From NCBI GenBank assembly GCA_028284445.1, contig JANQRS010000030.1, positions 1 to 64,000 on the forward strand: a stretch of DNA of 64,000 nt, given 5' to 3'. Source of the stretch: Calditrichia bacterium (GTDB lineage Bacteria; Calditrichota; Calditrichia; RBG-13-44-9; J075). Shown here piece after piece: positions 34,401-43,823 of this stretch (positions within the stretch are counted from its first letter, which is position 1; every line of letters starts with the position of its first letter). Under the pieces are notes generated by a model. The model was not told where the DNA came from, made no database searches, and saw nothing but the letters and a program-made list of their open reading frames with translations. Made by a program: the position numbers and the translations under genes.

Positions 34401-34955
34401 GATGCTGGTACCTACGACTTCGGTGGCGCTGAAGTTCTGGCGAGAACCGTTGTTGTTAACTGGAATGGTGGAGACGTTGCTGATCCTACCTTCCCGGCGA
34501 ATGTAGATGCAGTGGTACCGGAAGAAGGAACAATCTTCCGTATTATCACCAACAAACCGAATACGGCTGCTGATGTATTCCGTTTCCAATCCACCGCCTC
34601 TGTATTTACCCAGGCGACTGCTGAAGCAGATCTGGAAGCGATCAATGTATATCCGAACCCGTATTATGCACACAACCCGGCTGAAACCAACCGTTTCGAC
34701 CGCTTCGTTACTTTCAACCATCTTCCGCAGCGCGCAACACTGCGTATTTTCACCATCTCCGGTACGCAAGTTCGCACTCTGGAAACCAACCCGAATGATG
34801 ATGATCAGTACCTGCGTTGGGATCTCCGTAATGAGTCCAACCTGCCGGTCGCAAGTGGGCTTTATGTCGTTCATATTGACCTGCCTGACTTCGACATGAC
34901 AAAGGTTCTGAAAGTATTCATTATCCAGGGTGAAGAAATTCTGCAGTTCTTCTAG
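31419..34955 (+). CDS. Large secreted protein with a C-terminal type IX-style sorting domain
   Basis: 1178 residues. A signal peptide (GLLFLLAFMLFMSQGVMA) is followed by long beta-rich regions of unassigned fold. A fibronectin-like segment occurs around APREPDVAITELTNEVILSW. The C-terminus has the FCB pattern INVYPNPYYAHNP, FTISGTQVRTLETN, LPVASGLYVVHID, which directs export and surface attachment. Codon use is biased as in the receptor gene. AGGAG precedes the ATG. Position and pairing suggest it functions with the receptor and the PorV-like protein at the cell surface. Confidence 0.78.
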   Translation: MIKYIKTTSGLLFLLAFMLFMSQGVMAKPKAGTPTQISFDKAGTQVQSTRTIVNIGNWVYWMLWDGQSGRNPLTGDSGGLYPRNQAISLIFADGLMWGGIVDDPNTDVPLRAGGSTYISGSDPGYIDAAGNPVNAGQDSRIRIYRIRADFETLTDNQVRQDAAELNGVSPNAVTEAQIQAVLDQYTADWNEWPIDLGAPFNDDNGNGMYEPELGETPGIANADQVVWFIGNDFNDNTTNDFTGAPSMGIEYNVTAWSYNQPGASLGQIIFKKFEFKNKSQFTIRDMYAGKWSDPDLGNFGDDLVGVDQDLSLGFVYNGFPEDDQYASVGLAPASAGYDFFQGPLVEGVAGQDLNNNGIDDAEDTGIVNLQRTGPGFVNLPMTSFVWFAAGSPINDPPLGDYNGTLGWYNLLRGFQPTFDTDNPTPYTVGSGPNQGQVTNFPLSGDPVVDPLGENSDVDGHGDNFPPGDRRFVACSGPFTLASGESQEMVVALIGGLANDYLQSISAVRATDVVAQALFDDLFVSVPKAPREPDVAITELTNEVILSWGNNQARVSETEAVGTPTGYDFEGYNVYQLPTANAGLDQAIKIATFDVANGITRILGKRILPETGQEESITVQNGSDIGVRRFLSVDTDAFTGQELFPGNSYYFAVTAYNYNPAPELIEAQALESAAITLEAVPQTPKPGVRYTADPGATLDIDKSGVTSDGVVEATVVDPAALTGDSYEVFFEDYIVSITPVLDSLGNEIDKDTAIALGWNIRNLTTGEVVVSDQPQEVSLAASDAQPTFDGLQVKVTGPLPQMKAFQTVANAAGPIDPPVQGAFAFNSNGFPTHDGQPLTPGVNDRPDATRQQTNGSTWGIHTGGTARSLYETFLARVLRNDNGSRAIPFDYEMRFTAAGGRANWAFETGGMGDVPFELWNIGINTIDDTSDDYRMVPWVLNDADFGTGPEVYNINALDHAVSGADNDPYMDWVYWRTPDDASPGDAGYQQFVVDGDAGTYDFGGAEVLARTVVVNWNGGDVADPTFPANVDAVVPEEGTIFRIITNKPNTAADVFRFQSTASVFTQATAEADLEAINVYPNPYYAHNPAETNRFDRFVTFNHLPQRATLRIFTISGTQVRTLETNPNDDDQYLRWDLRNESNLPVASGLYVVHIDLPDFDMTKVLKVFIIQGEEILQFF

Positions 34956-35028
34956 TCGATGGCTGTTGACTTGAAAACTGAGAATAAGGTAAGGTTGAAA
35001 AATGACTTTAAATTTGAAGGAGTATACA

Positions 35029-36084
35029 ATGAATAAGCGCAAAACCTTTGTAAGTTACCTGGTTTTTGTCGTGATGCTAGCCGTCTTGTCGACGCAAGTT
35101 ATGGCTGGTGACCCGGCACGGACAGGTACTGCAGCAGGTGAGCAGTTACTGGTTCCGGTTGGTGCCAGAAGCCTCGGAATGGGTGGTGCAAATCTTGCTT
35201 ATACCTCCGGTGTGGAAGCTATCTACTGGAATCCTGCAGGTCTCGCGAACATGAATAACCGCGCTGCCGGTATGTTCTCGACCATGCAGATTTTTGGTGA
35301 CATTAATGTCAACTATGCAGCTATCGGTGTTGACTTCGAAGGCCTGGGAACCCTTGGTTTCTCATTGAAGGCTTTTGATATTGGTGACATCCCGCTGACA
35401 ACTGCTCAAGATCAGGATGGTCTTTCCGGACAGACTTTTGCTCCGACCATGGTTACTGTTGGTATTACTTATGCAAAGCGTCTGACGGATGCTATCGGTT
35501 TCGGTTTCACCAGTAAACTGGTCCATGAAGGTGTGCCGCGTGCAAGCGCTACCGCCTTTGCCTTCGACGCTGGTATTCAGTACAACCAGCTTGGCGGCAT
35601 CAATGGCCTGGCTTTTGGTGTAACAGTTAAGAATATTGGTACGAACATGGAATTTACCGGTTCCGGTCTGTTGGTTAACGGAACCAGCGTAGGCACCAAC
35701 ATCAGTGGTGAATCACTGAGCGAATTTGTTGAGCGTCCTGCTGCTTCCAACCAGCTTCCTGCCAATATCGAACTGGGTCTTGGTTATAACCGTCCGATCA
35801 ACGAAGAAAATCAGGTCGTTTTCAGCGGTATCTTTGATAGCCGTAACTTTGGAAATGACATTTTCAAACTTGGTGCAGAATATCAGTATAATGACCTGGT
35901 CTTCCTGCGTGGTGGTTACAACTTCCTGCAGAAGACAGAAGCTGAAGATGAGCTGTATCGCTTCACGCTTGGTTTTGGTCTGCACTATGCCTTCGGAAAC
36001 AGTGACCTGACATTTGATTATGCCTATCGTGATTCTCAGTACTTCGATGGCAACAATGTTTTCTCACTCCAGTTGGCATTCTAA
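35029..36084 (+). CDS. PorV/PorQ-family outer-membrane beta-barrel protein
   Basis: 351 residues. A signal peptide precedes the signature start of the family (GEQLLVPVGARSLGMGGANLAY, then GVEAIYWNPAGLAN). A FadL-like barrel with alternating strands follows and ends in the typical FSLQLAF. Homologues help move sorting-domain proteins to the surface in type IX secretion. The ATG at 35029 has GGAG upstream; the frame opens at 35002 without a site. A strong terminator follows at 36109. Confidence 0.85.
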   Translation: MNKRKTFVSYLVFVVMLAVLSTQVMAGDPARTGTAAGEQLLVPVGARSLGMGGANLAYTSGVEAIYWNPAGLANMNNRAAGMFSTMQIFGDINVNYAAIGVDFEGLGTLGFSLKAFDIGDIPLTTAQDQDGLSGQTFAPTMVTVGITYAKRLTDAIGFGFTSKLVHEGVPRASATAFAFDAGIQYNQLGGINGLAFGVTVKNIGTNMEFTGSGLLVNGTSVGTNISGESLSEFVERPAASNQLPANIELGLGYNRPINEENQVVFSGIFDSRNFGNDIFKLGAEYQYNDLVFLRGGYNFLQKTEAEDELYRFTLGFGLHYAFGNSDLTFDYAYRDSQYFDGNNVFSLQLAF

Positions 36085-36108
36085 GATGTCTTAAGCAGTG
36101 TGTTTTAC

Positions 36109-36140
36109 GAAAGGTCGGCTCTTGAGCCGGCCTTTCTTTT
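36109..36140 (+). terminator. Terminator of the receptor operon
   Basis: GAAAGGTCGGCTC at 36109-36121 pairs with GAGCCGGCCTTTC at 36124-36136 (one wobble), with a TT loop and T4 after. Confidence 0.92.
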
Positions 36141-36248
36141 ATGCTCTACAGCAGGTTCAACGGGGGAACCTTATTCAAATTCCATTGTTATACAAGAGAA
36201 TTTTTTGTAAGCTTTAGTATTGACTACTCTGATTGAAAGGCTGTATGA

Positions 36249-37634
36249 ATGAAATCGTTCCTCTACTTTTTTTTAATCCCCGTTTTATTGTTTTCACCGC
36301 TTTTGGCTGAAACGCCGGCATCGGAAGAGGTTCGAATGTTCCTCGACTTTGCGCGCTTCAAATACGACGAAACTGATACCTACCTCGAGATTTATTACGT
36401 ATTGCACCCACTGCAAAGTGAAGACGCTAACCACGCCAAAGAGATTTGCCTCAAATTTGAACTGCGAGACAGTGAGGCAGATTCGATTGTGGCGGCCGAA
36501 AAGCTGCGTGTAAACATTGGCGAGTATGAAGGCACCAATGGCAATTCCGGTATAAAAGGCGGCTTAATAAAGACCGTTTTGCCGGAAGGGAAATTTGAAG
36601 TGAAAATGGTGCGCTACACGGAAGGATTTGAGACACGGGTTGATTCACTTAAGGAAGAATTTGCCACAACTCCCTTTAAGGGTAAGCGAATTACGCTAAG
36701 TGATCTGGAGTTGTGCTCGGATATCAGTAAAGCCGGTAATAGTGGACGGAGTCTCTTTACCAAGAATCAATTAAATGTCTACCCAAATCCTACTCGGATG
36801 TTTGGTGAAGAAAATCCGAAGTTGCACTACTATATCGAGTTGTACAACCTGAAGGGCCAGTTCGATTCCGACAAAATTGACATTCAGGTAGCCCTCGTCA
36901 ATGGACAGGGCAAACGCGTTGAGGTGCGATCTTATAGCCGCCCGAGGAATTACGAGAGTCTGGTTGAGATAGGGGAGTTTGATGTTTCCTCGCTCAGAAC
37001 CGGTCTATATACACTCTATTTTGCGGTGACCGATCCTCGGTCGACCTATTCGGTATATCGAAAAACCGGCTTTTACATTCTCCATCCGCTTAATATGGAC
37101 GAAGAGAGCCAGGAATTTATTACCGCTCTGTCGCAAAGCCGCTATTATGGCCTAAGCGAAGACGAGCTGGATAATTTATTCGCTCAATGCCGCTATATTG
37201 CCACGCCACAGGAAGTGAATATCTTTAAGAGTCTTTCCAACCCGGAAACTAAACGGACCTTCTTGTTTAAGTTCTGGCGCAGCCGGGTTCAGGATAACGA
37301 AGATCTTGAACGTGAATATTTCTCTCGCGTTCGCTTTGCTGATGAAAACTATGGATACATTAACCGGGAAGGCTGGCGAACAGACCGCGGCCGGGTTATC
37401 ATTGTTTATGGACGTCCGGACGATATTGAGCGGCAGCATAGCACGCTGAGTGAAAAGCCCTATGAGATTTGGGACTATCACGAGTTAGACGGTGGCGCCA
37501 AGTTTTTATTTGTTGATGAAACCGGATTCGGAGATTATCGTCTGGTGAGCTCAACGCTGCGTGGGGAAATTCAGGATCCTCAATGGGATAAACTGTTGCT
37601 GGAAGGAACGGATTCCGGTGGATTTAGAAGATAG
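36249..37634 (+). CDS. GWxTD-domain exported protein
   Basis: 461 residues. A signal peptide (FFLIPVLLFSPLLAE) precedes a beta-rich N-terminal half with two sandwich-like parts. A C-terminal alpha/beta domain contains the family signature GWRTDRGRVIIVYGRPDDIE (residues ~375-395). GWxTD proteins are known mainly from Calditrichota, KSB1 and related lineages, where their role is unknown. It is separated from the receptor operon by a terminator, so probably has its own promoter. Confidence 0.88.
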   Translation: MKSFLYFFLIPVLLFSPLLAETPASEEVRMFLDFARFKYDETDTYLEIYYVLHPLQSEDANHAKEICLKFELRDSEADSIVAAEKLRVNIGEYEGTNGNSGIKGGLIKTVLPEGKFEVKMVRYTEGFETRVDSLKEEFATTPFKGKRITLSDLELCSDISKAGNSGRSLFTKNQLNVYPNPTRMFGEENPKLHYYIELYNLKGQFDSDKIDIQVALVNGQGKRVEVRSYSRPRNYESLVEIGEFDVSSLRTGLYTLYFAVTDPRSTYSVYRKTGFYILHPLNMDEESQEFITALSQSRYYGLSEDELDNLFAQCRYIATPQEVNIFKSLSNPETKRTFLFKFWRSRVQDNEDLEREYFSRVRFADENYGYINREGWRTDRGRVIIVYGRPDDIERQHSTLSEKPYEIWDYHELDGGAKFLFVDETGFGDYRLVSSTLRGEIQDPQWDKLLLEGTDSGGFRR

Positions 37635-37672
37635 AATGGAATAGAAAAGTATAGAGACTTTCGAGCTTTAGA

Positions 37673-37709
37673 AAGGGCTGTTCACTATTTGAGCAGCCCT
37701 TGTTTTTTT
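37673..37709. terminator. Terminator between convergent genes
   Basis: AAGGGCTG at 37673-37680 and CAGCCCTT at 37694-37701, followed by a T-run, end the plus-strand transcript. The loop and the right arm lie inside the last codons of the minus-strand dnaJ-like gene. Confidence 0.85.
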
Positions 37710-38659
37710 GCCCAGGATTTAAATTCTCTCCGCTGAGACATGCTCAAATTGGCGGGTACGTCAATTTCGATACGAACGTAGTGATCGCCTTGATTGTTCT
37801 TGGTCCTGATTCCCAGGCCTTGCAGGCGAAAAATCTTCCCGCTGCTGGTACCAGCAGGTATTTTGAGCTTTACCTTCTTTTGCGAAATGGTTTTTACCTG
37901 CACATCGGTTCCCAGGATTGCTTCAGCAAGATTGAGGTAAATTTTTGAGTGAATGTCGTTACCAACCCGTTCAAACTCTGTGTTCGGGGCAATTTTAATG
38001 CGCACGTAAAGGTCGCCGGGAGGGGTATCAGGTCTCAGGACTCGTCCCTGGCCCTTAATACGAATTTGTTTACCTTCTTCAATACCTGCAGGAATGCGGA
38101 TTTTGATCTTCTTACCGCTTCCTGTTTTTATAATTGTCTCACCGCCATTGGCTGCTACTTCTAAGGGAATAGAGACGGCGGTTTCGATGTCTGCCTGATT
38201 TCCGCCGGCCGGGCGATTGCCGCGCCGGCGGGCAAAGATGTCTTCGAAATCAATTGTGCCCCCTCCGCCGAACGGAGACTGACGGGTTGAGGTATTGCCG
38301 TTACCACCACTGCCTTGCTGTTGTCCAAACAAATTACCAAAGATATCCTGCAAATTATCGTACAGCCCGCCGTCGGCATAGCGCTGATAGTCATTTGCAT
38401 TAAAGGTGAAACCACCCGGACCGCCCGGGAAACCACCATTTCTAAGCATATCGTACTGGCGACGTTTTTTTTCGTCGCCCAGTACGCTGTATGCTTCGCT
38501 AATTTGTTTGAACTTTTCCTCAGCCGCCTTGTCACCACCTTTGGAATCCGGGTGGTTGATTTTGGCAAGCTCCCGATAGGCTTTCTTTATTTGATCTGCC
38601 GTTGCATTGGGAGCAACACCGAGAATTTGGTAGTAGTCCATTCCGTTTTGTGCTGTCAT
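37685..38659 (-). CDS. cbpA: DnaJ-family co-chaperone without zinc finger (CbpA-like)
   Basis: 324 residues. The J domain ([20 protein letters not shown]) carries the HPD motif in [10 protein letters not shown] Gly/Phe/Asn-rich linker ([27 protein letters not shown]) is followed by two C-terminal beta domains ([38 protein letters not shown]). The zinc-finger repeats of true DnaJ are absent, so it belongs with CbpA. Start: ATG at 38659, 7 bases after the lon stop; another ATG at 38641 is possible. It forms an operon with lon, an understandable pairing of two protein-quality genes. Confidence 0.9.
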   Translation of the reverse strand: MTAQNGMDYYQILGVAPNATADQIKKAYRELAKINHPDSKGGDKAAEEKFKQISEAYSVLGDEKKRRQYDMLRNGGFPGGPGGFTFNANDYQRYADGGLYDNLQDIFGNLFGQQQGSGGNGNTSTRQSPFGGGGTIDFEDIFARRRGNRPAGGNQADIETAVSIPLEVAANGGETIIKTGSGKKIKIRIPAGIEEGKQIRIKGQGRVLRPDTPPGDLYVRIKIAPNTEFERVGNDIHSKIYLNLAEAILGTDVQVKTISQKKVKLKIPAGTSSGKIFRLQGLGIRTKNNQGDHYVRIEIDVPANLSMSQRREFKSWAKKQGLLK

Positions 38660-38666
38660 GCCTAGC

Positions 38667-41090
38667 CTAGTTTACCTCATCCTGGACGTTGGTTTTCAGG
38701 CTGCCACCGTCCCAGGCGCCCTGGGGATTTGATTTCTTAGTCGTCGATTTTTTGCTACGAATACTATGCTGAACCAGATCCGTCATGTTCTTGACAAAGA
38801 TGAATTGCATTTCATCCTTCACCTTGTCCGGAATTTCAGCGGTATCAGCTTTATTCTTCTCAGGCAATATGACTTTCTTAATACCTGCCCGATGTGCCGC
38901 GAGCACTTTTTCCTTGATACCACCAACCGGTAAAACCTTACCGCGTAATGTGATTTCTCCGGTCATTGCCAGGTCATTGCAAACAAGGCGGCCGGTAATC
39001 AGGGATAAGAGTGACGAGAAGAGGGTCACACCGGCTGAAGGTCCGTCTTTCGGGATGGCGCCTGCCGGCACATGTATATGAATATCATACTTCTCGTTAA
39101 AGTTCTTCTCAAGCTTGAAATCGGCCGCGTGAGCGCGAAGATAGCTCAAGGCTGCCTGGGCAGATTCTTTCATTACGTCACCGAGATGGCCGGTAAGCAC
39201 CAGCTTGCCTGTTCCCGGCATCTTGTTTGCCTCGATAAAGAGGATCTCACCACCCATTGGCGTCCAGGATAATCCAGTTGCGATACCGGGCTCGTCAATG
39301 CGTTCGGCTACTTCACTATAGAACTTGATTGGACCGAGATAGCTGCCTACAGCCTCTTTATCGATTAGTGTCGGATCCGTTTTACCGGAAGCGACATCTT
39401 TTGCAACACCGCGGCATACAGAGGCGACGGAGCGTTCCAGATTTCTGACCCCCGCTTCCCGGGTATAGGACCGGATGATTTTTTGAAGTGCTTCCTGCTT
39501 AAAGCTGATCGCATCTTCGGTCAAACCATGCTCGCGAATTTGCTTGGGCACCAGGAATCGCTTGGCGATTTCAACTTTTTCCTGCTCGATATAACTGGGA
39601 ATTTCAATGATTTCCATGCGGTCACGCAAAGCCGGTATAATGGTATCCTGCATATTTGCTGTCGCAATAAACATCACCTTGGTTAAATCGAACGGCACTT
39701 CAAGATAATGATCGCTGAAAGTATGGTTTTGCTCTGGATCAAGTACTTCCAGAAGTGCAGAGGATGGATCGCCTCTAAAATCCTGCCCAATCTTATCGAT
39801 TTCGTCGAGCATAAATACCGGATTATTTGAACCGGAGCGCTTGATTCCCTGGATGATGCGACCGGGAAGGGCGCCGATATAGGTGCGACGATGACCGCGT
39901 ATTTCCGCTTCGTCACGCACGCCGCCAAGCGAAATCCTTACGAACTTGCGTCCTAGCGATTCAGCGATGGAACGTCCCAGCGAGGTTTTACCAACCCCGG
40001 GCGGGCCTACAAAACAGAGGATCGGGCCACGCATATCGTTCTTCAACTTGCGTACTGCCAGATATTCGAGAATTCGTTTCTTGACTTTATCCAGGCCATA
40101 GTGGTCGGATTCAAGATTGCTGGTCACCTTGGCGATGTCCAGATTGTCTTCGGTACTGTCGTTCCACGGTAAATCAATCAACCAGTCGAGATAGGTTCTG
40201 GCAACTGTATATTCCGCGGAAGCGGGATGCATCCGTGATAAACGATCCAATTCCTTCTCAGCGACTTTACTCGCTTCTTCCGGGAGGTTGACTTCTTCCA
40301 GGCGCTTGCGAATTTCGCTGACGTCGGAGGCATCGTCAAACTCTCCTAACTCTTTTTGAATCGCCTTCAGCTGCTGGCGTAAATACATTTCGCGCTGACC
40401 CTTGCTGATTTCGTCCTGCACTTCTGTCTGTATTTTTTTACCAAGCTCCAGGGTCTGCAGGTAGTTGTTGAAAATATATGTGGAGCGGTTCAAGCGCTCT
40501 TCGACCTCCAGAATTTCCAGGAGCTCCTGCTTTTCTTCTACCTGTATATTGGAGAAAGCGATAACCAGGTCTGCCACGATGCTCGGCTCATGAAGATTGG
40601 CAATCATAGTTTGATGCTCGGTGGTAATTTCCGGTGCCAGGTCTGAGGCACGTTGAAACAGGTTCTTCAGATTGGTCGCCAGCGCCTGGACTTTCAGATC
40701 GTCATCAGCTTCTATGTCGTTTAGCTTGTGTATACGTGCTGTAAAGAAGGGTTCAGCTTGTAGAAATTTCTCTACTTCAAAGCGACAAATGCCCTGGATG
40801 AAGGCGCTTTTGCTGCCATCCGGCAGGTCAATAACCTTTAAAACCCTGGCAATTGTACCAACCTCATAAAGGTCGGCCGACGACGGATCATCAATTGCAC
40901 CGTCACGCTGCGTAAGGACGCCCACTAGTATATCTTCGCGCATCGCATATTCGATCAGGCGAAGCGACTTCGGCCGTCCGATCGCCAGCGGAATAAACTG
41001 GTGCGGAAAGAACACCGTATTTCGTACCGAAATAATCGGGAGTTCATTCGGAATATCTATGTCACTTGTCGTTTGCTTGAAATCGGTCAT
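38667..41090 (-). CDS. lon: ATP-dependent protease Lon
   Basis: 807 residues, the standard LonA length. The N-terminal substrate domain ([20 protein letters not shown]) is followed by a coiled region and an AAA+ domain with Walker [12 protein letters not shown] and Walker [12 protein letters not shown]. The peptidase domain has its catalytic Ser in [10 protein letters not shown] (about residue 682) and Lys in [10 protein letters not shown] (about 725). The C-terminus has an extra charged tail of about 30 residues. GGAAGG lies before the ATG. Its promoter probably lies at 41170-41197. Confidence 0.96.
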   Translation of the reverse strand: MTDFKQTTSDIDIPNELPIISVRNTVFFPHQFIPLAIGRPKSLRLIEYAMREDILVGVLTQRDGAIDDPSSADLYEVGTIARVLKVIDLPDGSKSAFIQGICRFEVEKFLQAEPFFTARIHKLNDIEADDDLKVQALATNLKNLFQRASDLAPEITTEHQTMIANLHEPSIVADLVIAFSNIQVEEKQELLEILEVEERLNRSTYIFNNYLQTLELGKKIQTEVQDEISKGQREMYLRQQLKAIQKELGEFDDASDVSEIRKRLEEVNLPEEASKVAEKELDRLSRMHPASAEYTVARTYLDWLIDLPWNDSTEDNLDIAKVTSNLESDHYGLDKVKKRILEYLAVRKLKNDMRGPILCFVGPPGVGKTSLGRSIAESLGRKFVRISLGGVRDEAEIRGHRRTYIGALPGRIIQGIKRSGSNNPVFMLDEIDKIGQDFRGDPSSALLEVLDPEQNHTFSDHYLEVPFDLTKVMFIATANMQDTIIPALRDRMEIIEIPSYIEQEKVEIAKRFLVPKQIREHGLTEDAISFKQEALQKIIRSYTREAGVRNLERSVASVCRGVAKDVASGKTDPTLIDKEAVGSYLGPIKFYSEVAERIDEPGIATGLSWTPMGGEILFIEANKMPGTGKLVLTGHLGDVMKESAQAALSYLRAHAADFKLEKNFNEKYDIHIHVPAGAIPKDGPSAGVTLFSSLLSLITGRLVCNDLAMTGEITLRGKVLPVGGIKEKVLAAHRAGIKKVILPEKNKADTAEIPDKVKDEMQFIFVKNMTDLVQHSIRSKKSTTKKSNPQGAWDGGSLKTNVQDEVN

Positions 41091-41127
41091 TATATTGTCA
41101 ATCCTTCCTGTTCAGGTAATCATGCAT

Positions 41128-41199
41128 ATTTGGCACAACTTGCATTGGTCTCCCGCCAAATTTTCTCAACTTATAAGTAGAACAAAAATAGTGCCAAAT
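41128..41199 (-). promoter_or_regulatory. Candidate lon promoter within a 9-bp inverted repeat
   Basis: On the minus strand TTGGCA (41192-41197) and TATAAG (41170-41175) are 16 bases apart. ATTTGGCAC at 41128-41136 and its exact complement GTGCCAAAT at 41191-41199 flank the start region; the second overlaps the -35 element, suggesting an operator. No CIRCE or sigma32 pattern was seen. Bases 41200-41490 show nothing recognisable. Confidence 0.45.
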
Positions 41200-41494
41200 G
41201 GAAAAATGATGCTAAGACATTGTTAATAATAGAATTGGTTTGAAAATGGTTCGTTGCCTGTTTCATGCCAGAATGTCTGAACAGGAAGACCAAATTGGCA
41301 AGTTTTGATGCCATAAAGGACTTTTCATGTTAGCAACACCCGGCGTCTGCGGCAGTGATTGATTTAGTATGTTTAAAGAATATAAACTTAATTTCAGCGA
41401 AACGCACCTACGATCTGTTTCCTCCTGGATTTTTCTCCCAAATTACCATATCAGTTTATTTATCGATTGCACTGCTCTCTCTTCCTTTTTAATA

Positions 41495-41592
41495 TAGTGA
41501 ACCAAAACTAGTGAACAAATGTATATTATTTTTCGCTTGACAATGGGAGTCGATCTGATTACTATTTAAGTGAATATTTGTTCACTAGTTTT
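41495..41592 (+). promoter_or_regulatory. Promoter between two 17-bp inverted repeat arms (operator)
   Basis: TTGACA at 41537-41542 and TACTAT at 41560-41565 are 17 bases apart. AAAACTAGTGAACAAAT at 41504-41520 and its exact reverse complement at 41576-41592 flank them. A further TAGTGAAC half-site lies at 41495-41502, 14 bases before the one in the left arm. The right arm would overlap the transcription start, so a bound repressor could block transcription, possibly by looping. Confidence 0.75.
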
Positions 41593-41677
41593 TGATTTCA
41601 CCTCCAGTCCGTGTGAAAACACATTCTTCGTATTTTTAACTGTTTTATAAACAATTATTTACTGAAAGGGATTTGAG

Positions 41678-41974
41678 ATGCAGGACTTCGTAATGTTAGA
41701 CTCGAAAGCCGTTGCGCAGGCTTTTTGCCGGGAGCTTGGACAGGAAGAACGCGGTATCATTAGCCATGATATTGATGTCCGCGAGCTGTCTCCGCGTGAA
41801 TATCTGCTACATACCTGGGCTTCGTCAAACCAGTATGTATCGGGCGCGCAGCGCATTGTGAATCGTGAATTGCCGGCTGAGCAATACCGCCAGCTGCGTT
41901 TCCGCAAAGTAATTGCCAAAACCGATAACCGTGATCAAACAGCAGGAGGGCGTGAGAATGGAACTGCGGTCTAA
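41678..41974 (+). CDS. Small soluble protein, first gene of the three-gene module, unknown
   Basis: 98 residues, mainly helical in appearance, charged, with no membrane segment or recognised motif (features: ELGQEERGIISHDIDVRELS, NRELPAEQYRQLRFRK). A GGGA-type site precedes the ATG, about 105 bases after the promoter's -10 element. Its last 17 bases overlap the next gene, so translation is probably coupled. Its basic, Arg-rich C-terminal half could bind nucleic acid, but nothing in the sequence proves this. Confidence 0.7.
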   Translation: MQDFVMLDSKAVAQAFCRELGQEERGIISHDIDVRELSPREYLLHTWASSNQYVSGAQRIVNRELPAEQYRQLRFRKVIAKTDNRDQTAGGRENGTAV

Positions 41975-42689
41975 ATTCAGGGAAATGGTCAAGTACCGGG
42001 CAGGTGCGCTTTGTTTGATCGGTATTCTCAGTGCAACATTCCTGCATACCACGACTTTCATGAGTCAGTTTTTTTATAACAATATCATACTAGGTGCCAT
42101 TGCTGCATTTGCAATCGACGCAGGTGTAGTAGCTATGTCTATCTTCAAAGACGAGCTCCTTAAAGATGGCGAATTGGCGTGGATGGTCCGCGTTGTTACA
42201 AGTCTGGTTCTTTTCGCTTCCGGCATTGCCAATATGTCTGAGGGATTTCGTTCAGCATATGGATTGCATCTGACCTATGACAATTTGTTATCGCTGGATC
42301 CCTTAACCTGGACGCAGTGGCTAGCCGGAACAGTCATCTTCCCGATCCTTGCTTACGTCATGTGTGATACGATTGGTACTCGCAATCTGATTCAGCTGCG
42401 CCAGGAACGGCTTGTCCGTAATGTCAATCCCCGTCCGAAGGCTCGTCGCGTAAGCAGTGGCCATACTTCCCGCGGCAGCCTTGGTGCTGCTAACCAAAAG
42501 ATTCAAAGCAACAAGCGTCAGCGTATCCAGGAATTGGAACTATATCTGGAAAGCTATCCCGATGCCAGCTTGGCGGAGATGGCAGATGCCATTGGTGTCT
42601 CGTCGCGTGAAACCGTACGCAAGTATTTAAATGAGATTGGCGTGAAAGATCGTGCGTCCGCCAAAACCGTGAAATTCAGTAAAAACTAG
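41958..42689 (+). CDS. Four-helix membrane protein with a C-terminal helix-turn-helix (DUF2637-like layout)
   Basis: 243 residues. Four predicted transmembrane helices span residues ~15-145 (ALCLIGILSATFLHTTTF, NIILGAIAAFAIDAGVVAM, VTSLVLFASGIANMSEG, LAGTVIFPILAYVMCD). A basic linker (RPKARRVSSGHTSRG) follows. The C-terminal part has a helix-turn-helix pattern: ELYLESYPDASLAEMADAIG, VSSRETVRKYLNEIG. The layout recalls DUF2637/SpdB-type proteins of actinobacterial mobile elements, an inference from architecture only. A membrane-tethered DNA-binding protein is the simplest reading. AGGAGG lies 8 bases before the ATG at 41958; a longer frame opens at 41913. Confidence 0.75.
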   Translation: MELRSKFREMVKYRAGALCLIGILSATFLHTTTFMSQFFYNNIILGAIAAFAIDAGVVAMSIFKDELLKDGELAWMVRVVTSLVLFASGIANMSEGFRSAYGLHLTYDNLLSLDPLTWTQWLAGTVIFPILAYVMCDTIGTRNLIQLRQERLVRNVNPRPKARRVSSGHTSRGSLGAANQKIQSNKRQRIQELELYLESYPDASLAEMADAIGVSSRETVRKYLNEIGVKDRASAKTVKFSKN

Positions 42690-42704
42690 GGAAGGAGGCA
42701 GACC

Positions 42705-43640
42705 ATGCTGGACGTGATTCGTAATTTCAAAGAATATCTGGAAGTTGACTGCCGCCTTCCGCATGCCCGTGTAGATGATCACATGAGCTGCATGCCGCAA
42801 ATCATGCAAAATCTAAAAATTGAAAATATTCGTGATTTGAGTCCGCAACATGTGAATCGGGAGTGGCGTCACAGCCGCTGGAAGCCCACGCAAAAAGGTA
42901 TTTCCATCTCGGAATCCGCAGAGCGCGGTTATCTGCCGGTCCTGAAGATGTTTCTGAGGTATTTGGAAGATCAGCAATATCCGGTTAGCTCCGGTCTTGC
43001 AGACATCATCCGTATTCCTGATCAGGCCTTTTTTGAAGTTCGCGAAATGAGCCTGGAGGAGCGGCGTCAGCTGCGTGAGGCTTTGATTGCCCCTGTCTCG
43101 AAAGAGCAGCAGCGTCGTGATCAACTGCTGGTGCTCCTCTTATGGGCAACCAAATGCTCACTGGAAGAGGCTTTGGCGCTCTGTGTCAATCGTGATGGGA
43201 CATTGGAAGCTGATGAGGAGGGTGGGGTTCGTGCCGGTCATTTCCTGCTTCGTGATGGCTGCGTTTCGGTAATGCTGCCCGGTCATCGTAAAGAAGCGGT
43301 TGAGAAAGCATTGCCGGATGAGGTGGCCGTTTTGCTGCGGGAATATCTCGAAAATAGGTCGGAGCGAGATAGCCGGCTTTTCCTCGGAGCAAAAGGGCGT
43401 GGACGGAGACGGCCGATGACCGTGCGCAGTGCCATGACGGCAATTTACCGTGTCTTATCCGCTGCCGGTATTCAAGTACCGCTCTCATCTGTGGATCAGC
43501 TCTTGCTGAACAGCCGTTATTATGACGGTCAGGAAGAAGCTGAGCTAGCGAAAATGCCTTCTCGTGAAATCGTCATGATGACCGATCGTCACGATGAGCG
43601 CGATGAGCTGCAGGCATGGATGCTGCCCCAGGTGGCTTGA
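42705..43640 (+). CDS. Tyrosine-recombinase-like protein with degenerate catalytic domain
   Basis: 311 residues. The N-terminal 100 residues look like the core-binding (SAM-like) domain of phage integrases (FKEYLEVDCRLPHARVDDHM; NREWRHSR; YLPVLKMFLRYLEDQQYP). The C-terminal part follows the integrase fold (LLVLLLWATKCSLEEALAL; LLREYLENRSERDSRLFLG; VRSAMTAIYRVLSAAGIQVP). The catalytic Arg expected in the first of these segments is Ser, the HxxR box is absent, and no nucleophile Tyr sits in a normal context. It should bind DNA but not recombine it. GGAGG precedes the ATG, 15 bases after the previous gene. Confidence 0.65.
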   Translation: MLDVIRNFKEYLEVDCRLPHARVDDHMSCMPQIMQNLKIENIRDLSPQHVNREWRHSRWKPTQKGISISESAERGYLPVLKMFLRYLEDQQYPVSSGLADIIRIPDQAFFEVREMSLEERRQLREALIAPVSKEQQRRDQLLVLLLWATKCSLEEALALCVNRDGTLEADEEGGVRAGHFLLRDGCVSVMLPGHRKEAVEKALPDEVAVLLREYLENRSERDSRLFLGAKGRGRRRPMTVRSAMTAIYRVLSAAGIQVPLSSVDQLLLNSRYYDGQEEAELAKMPSREIVMMTDRHDERDELQAWMLPQVA

Positions 43641-43823
43641 AGTGCGAAGCCACTGACACATTGCGCTTAGACACTGGTTCCGGAATGTGGCACTCTGAAT
43701 ACGGTTAATGATGATTGCGGTGTTAGCGCTCGACAGAGCGATGAGGGGTGAATTTGTCACGTGCTTCCGAACATAGCAAGCCTGTACCAAAAGGGACTTT
43801 GGCGGGAATGAAAATTTCCGCTC

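Noticed and set aside
41170-41199. Sigma54 promoter before lon
   Set aside because: TTGGCAC is followed by TTGTT instead of TTGC at the -12 position. A sigma70 reading with TATAAG at 16-base spacing fits better.
42705-43640. Active phage-type integrase and an integrated element with attachment sites
   Set aside because: Catalytic residues are missing, no tRNA or flanking direct repeats were found, and no other phage or conjugation genes are present.
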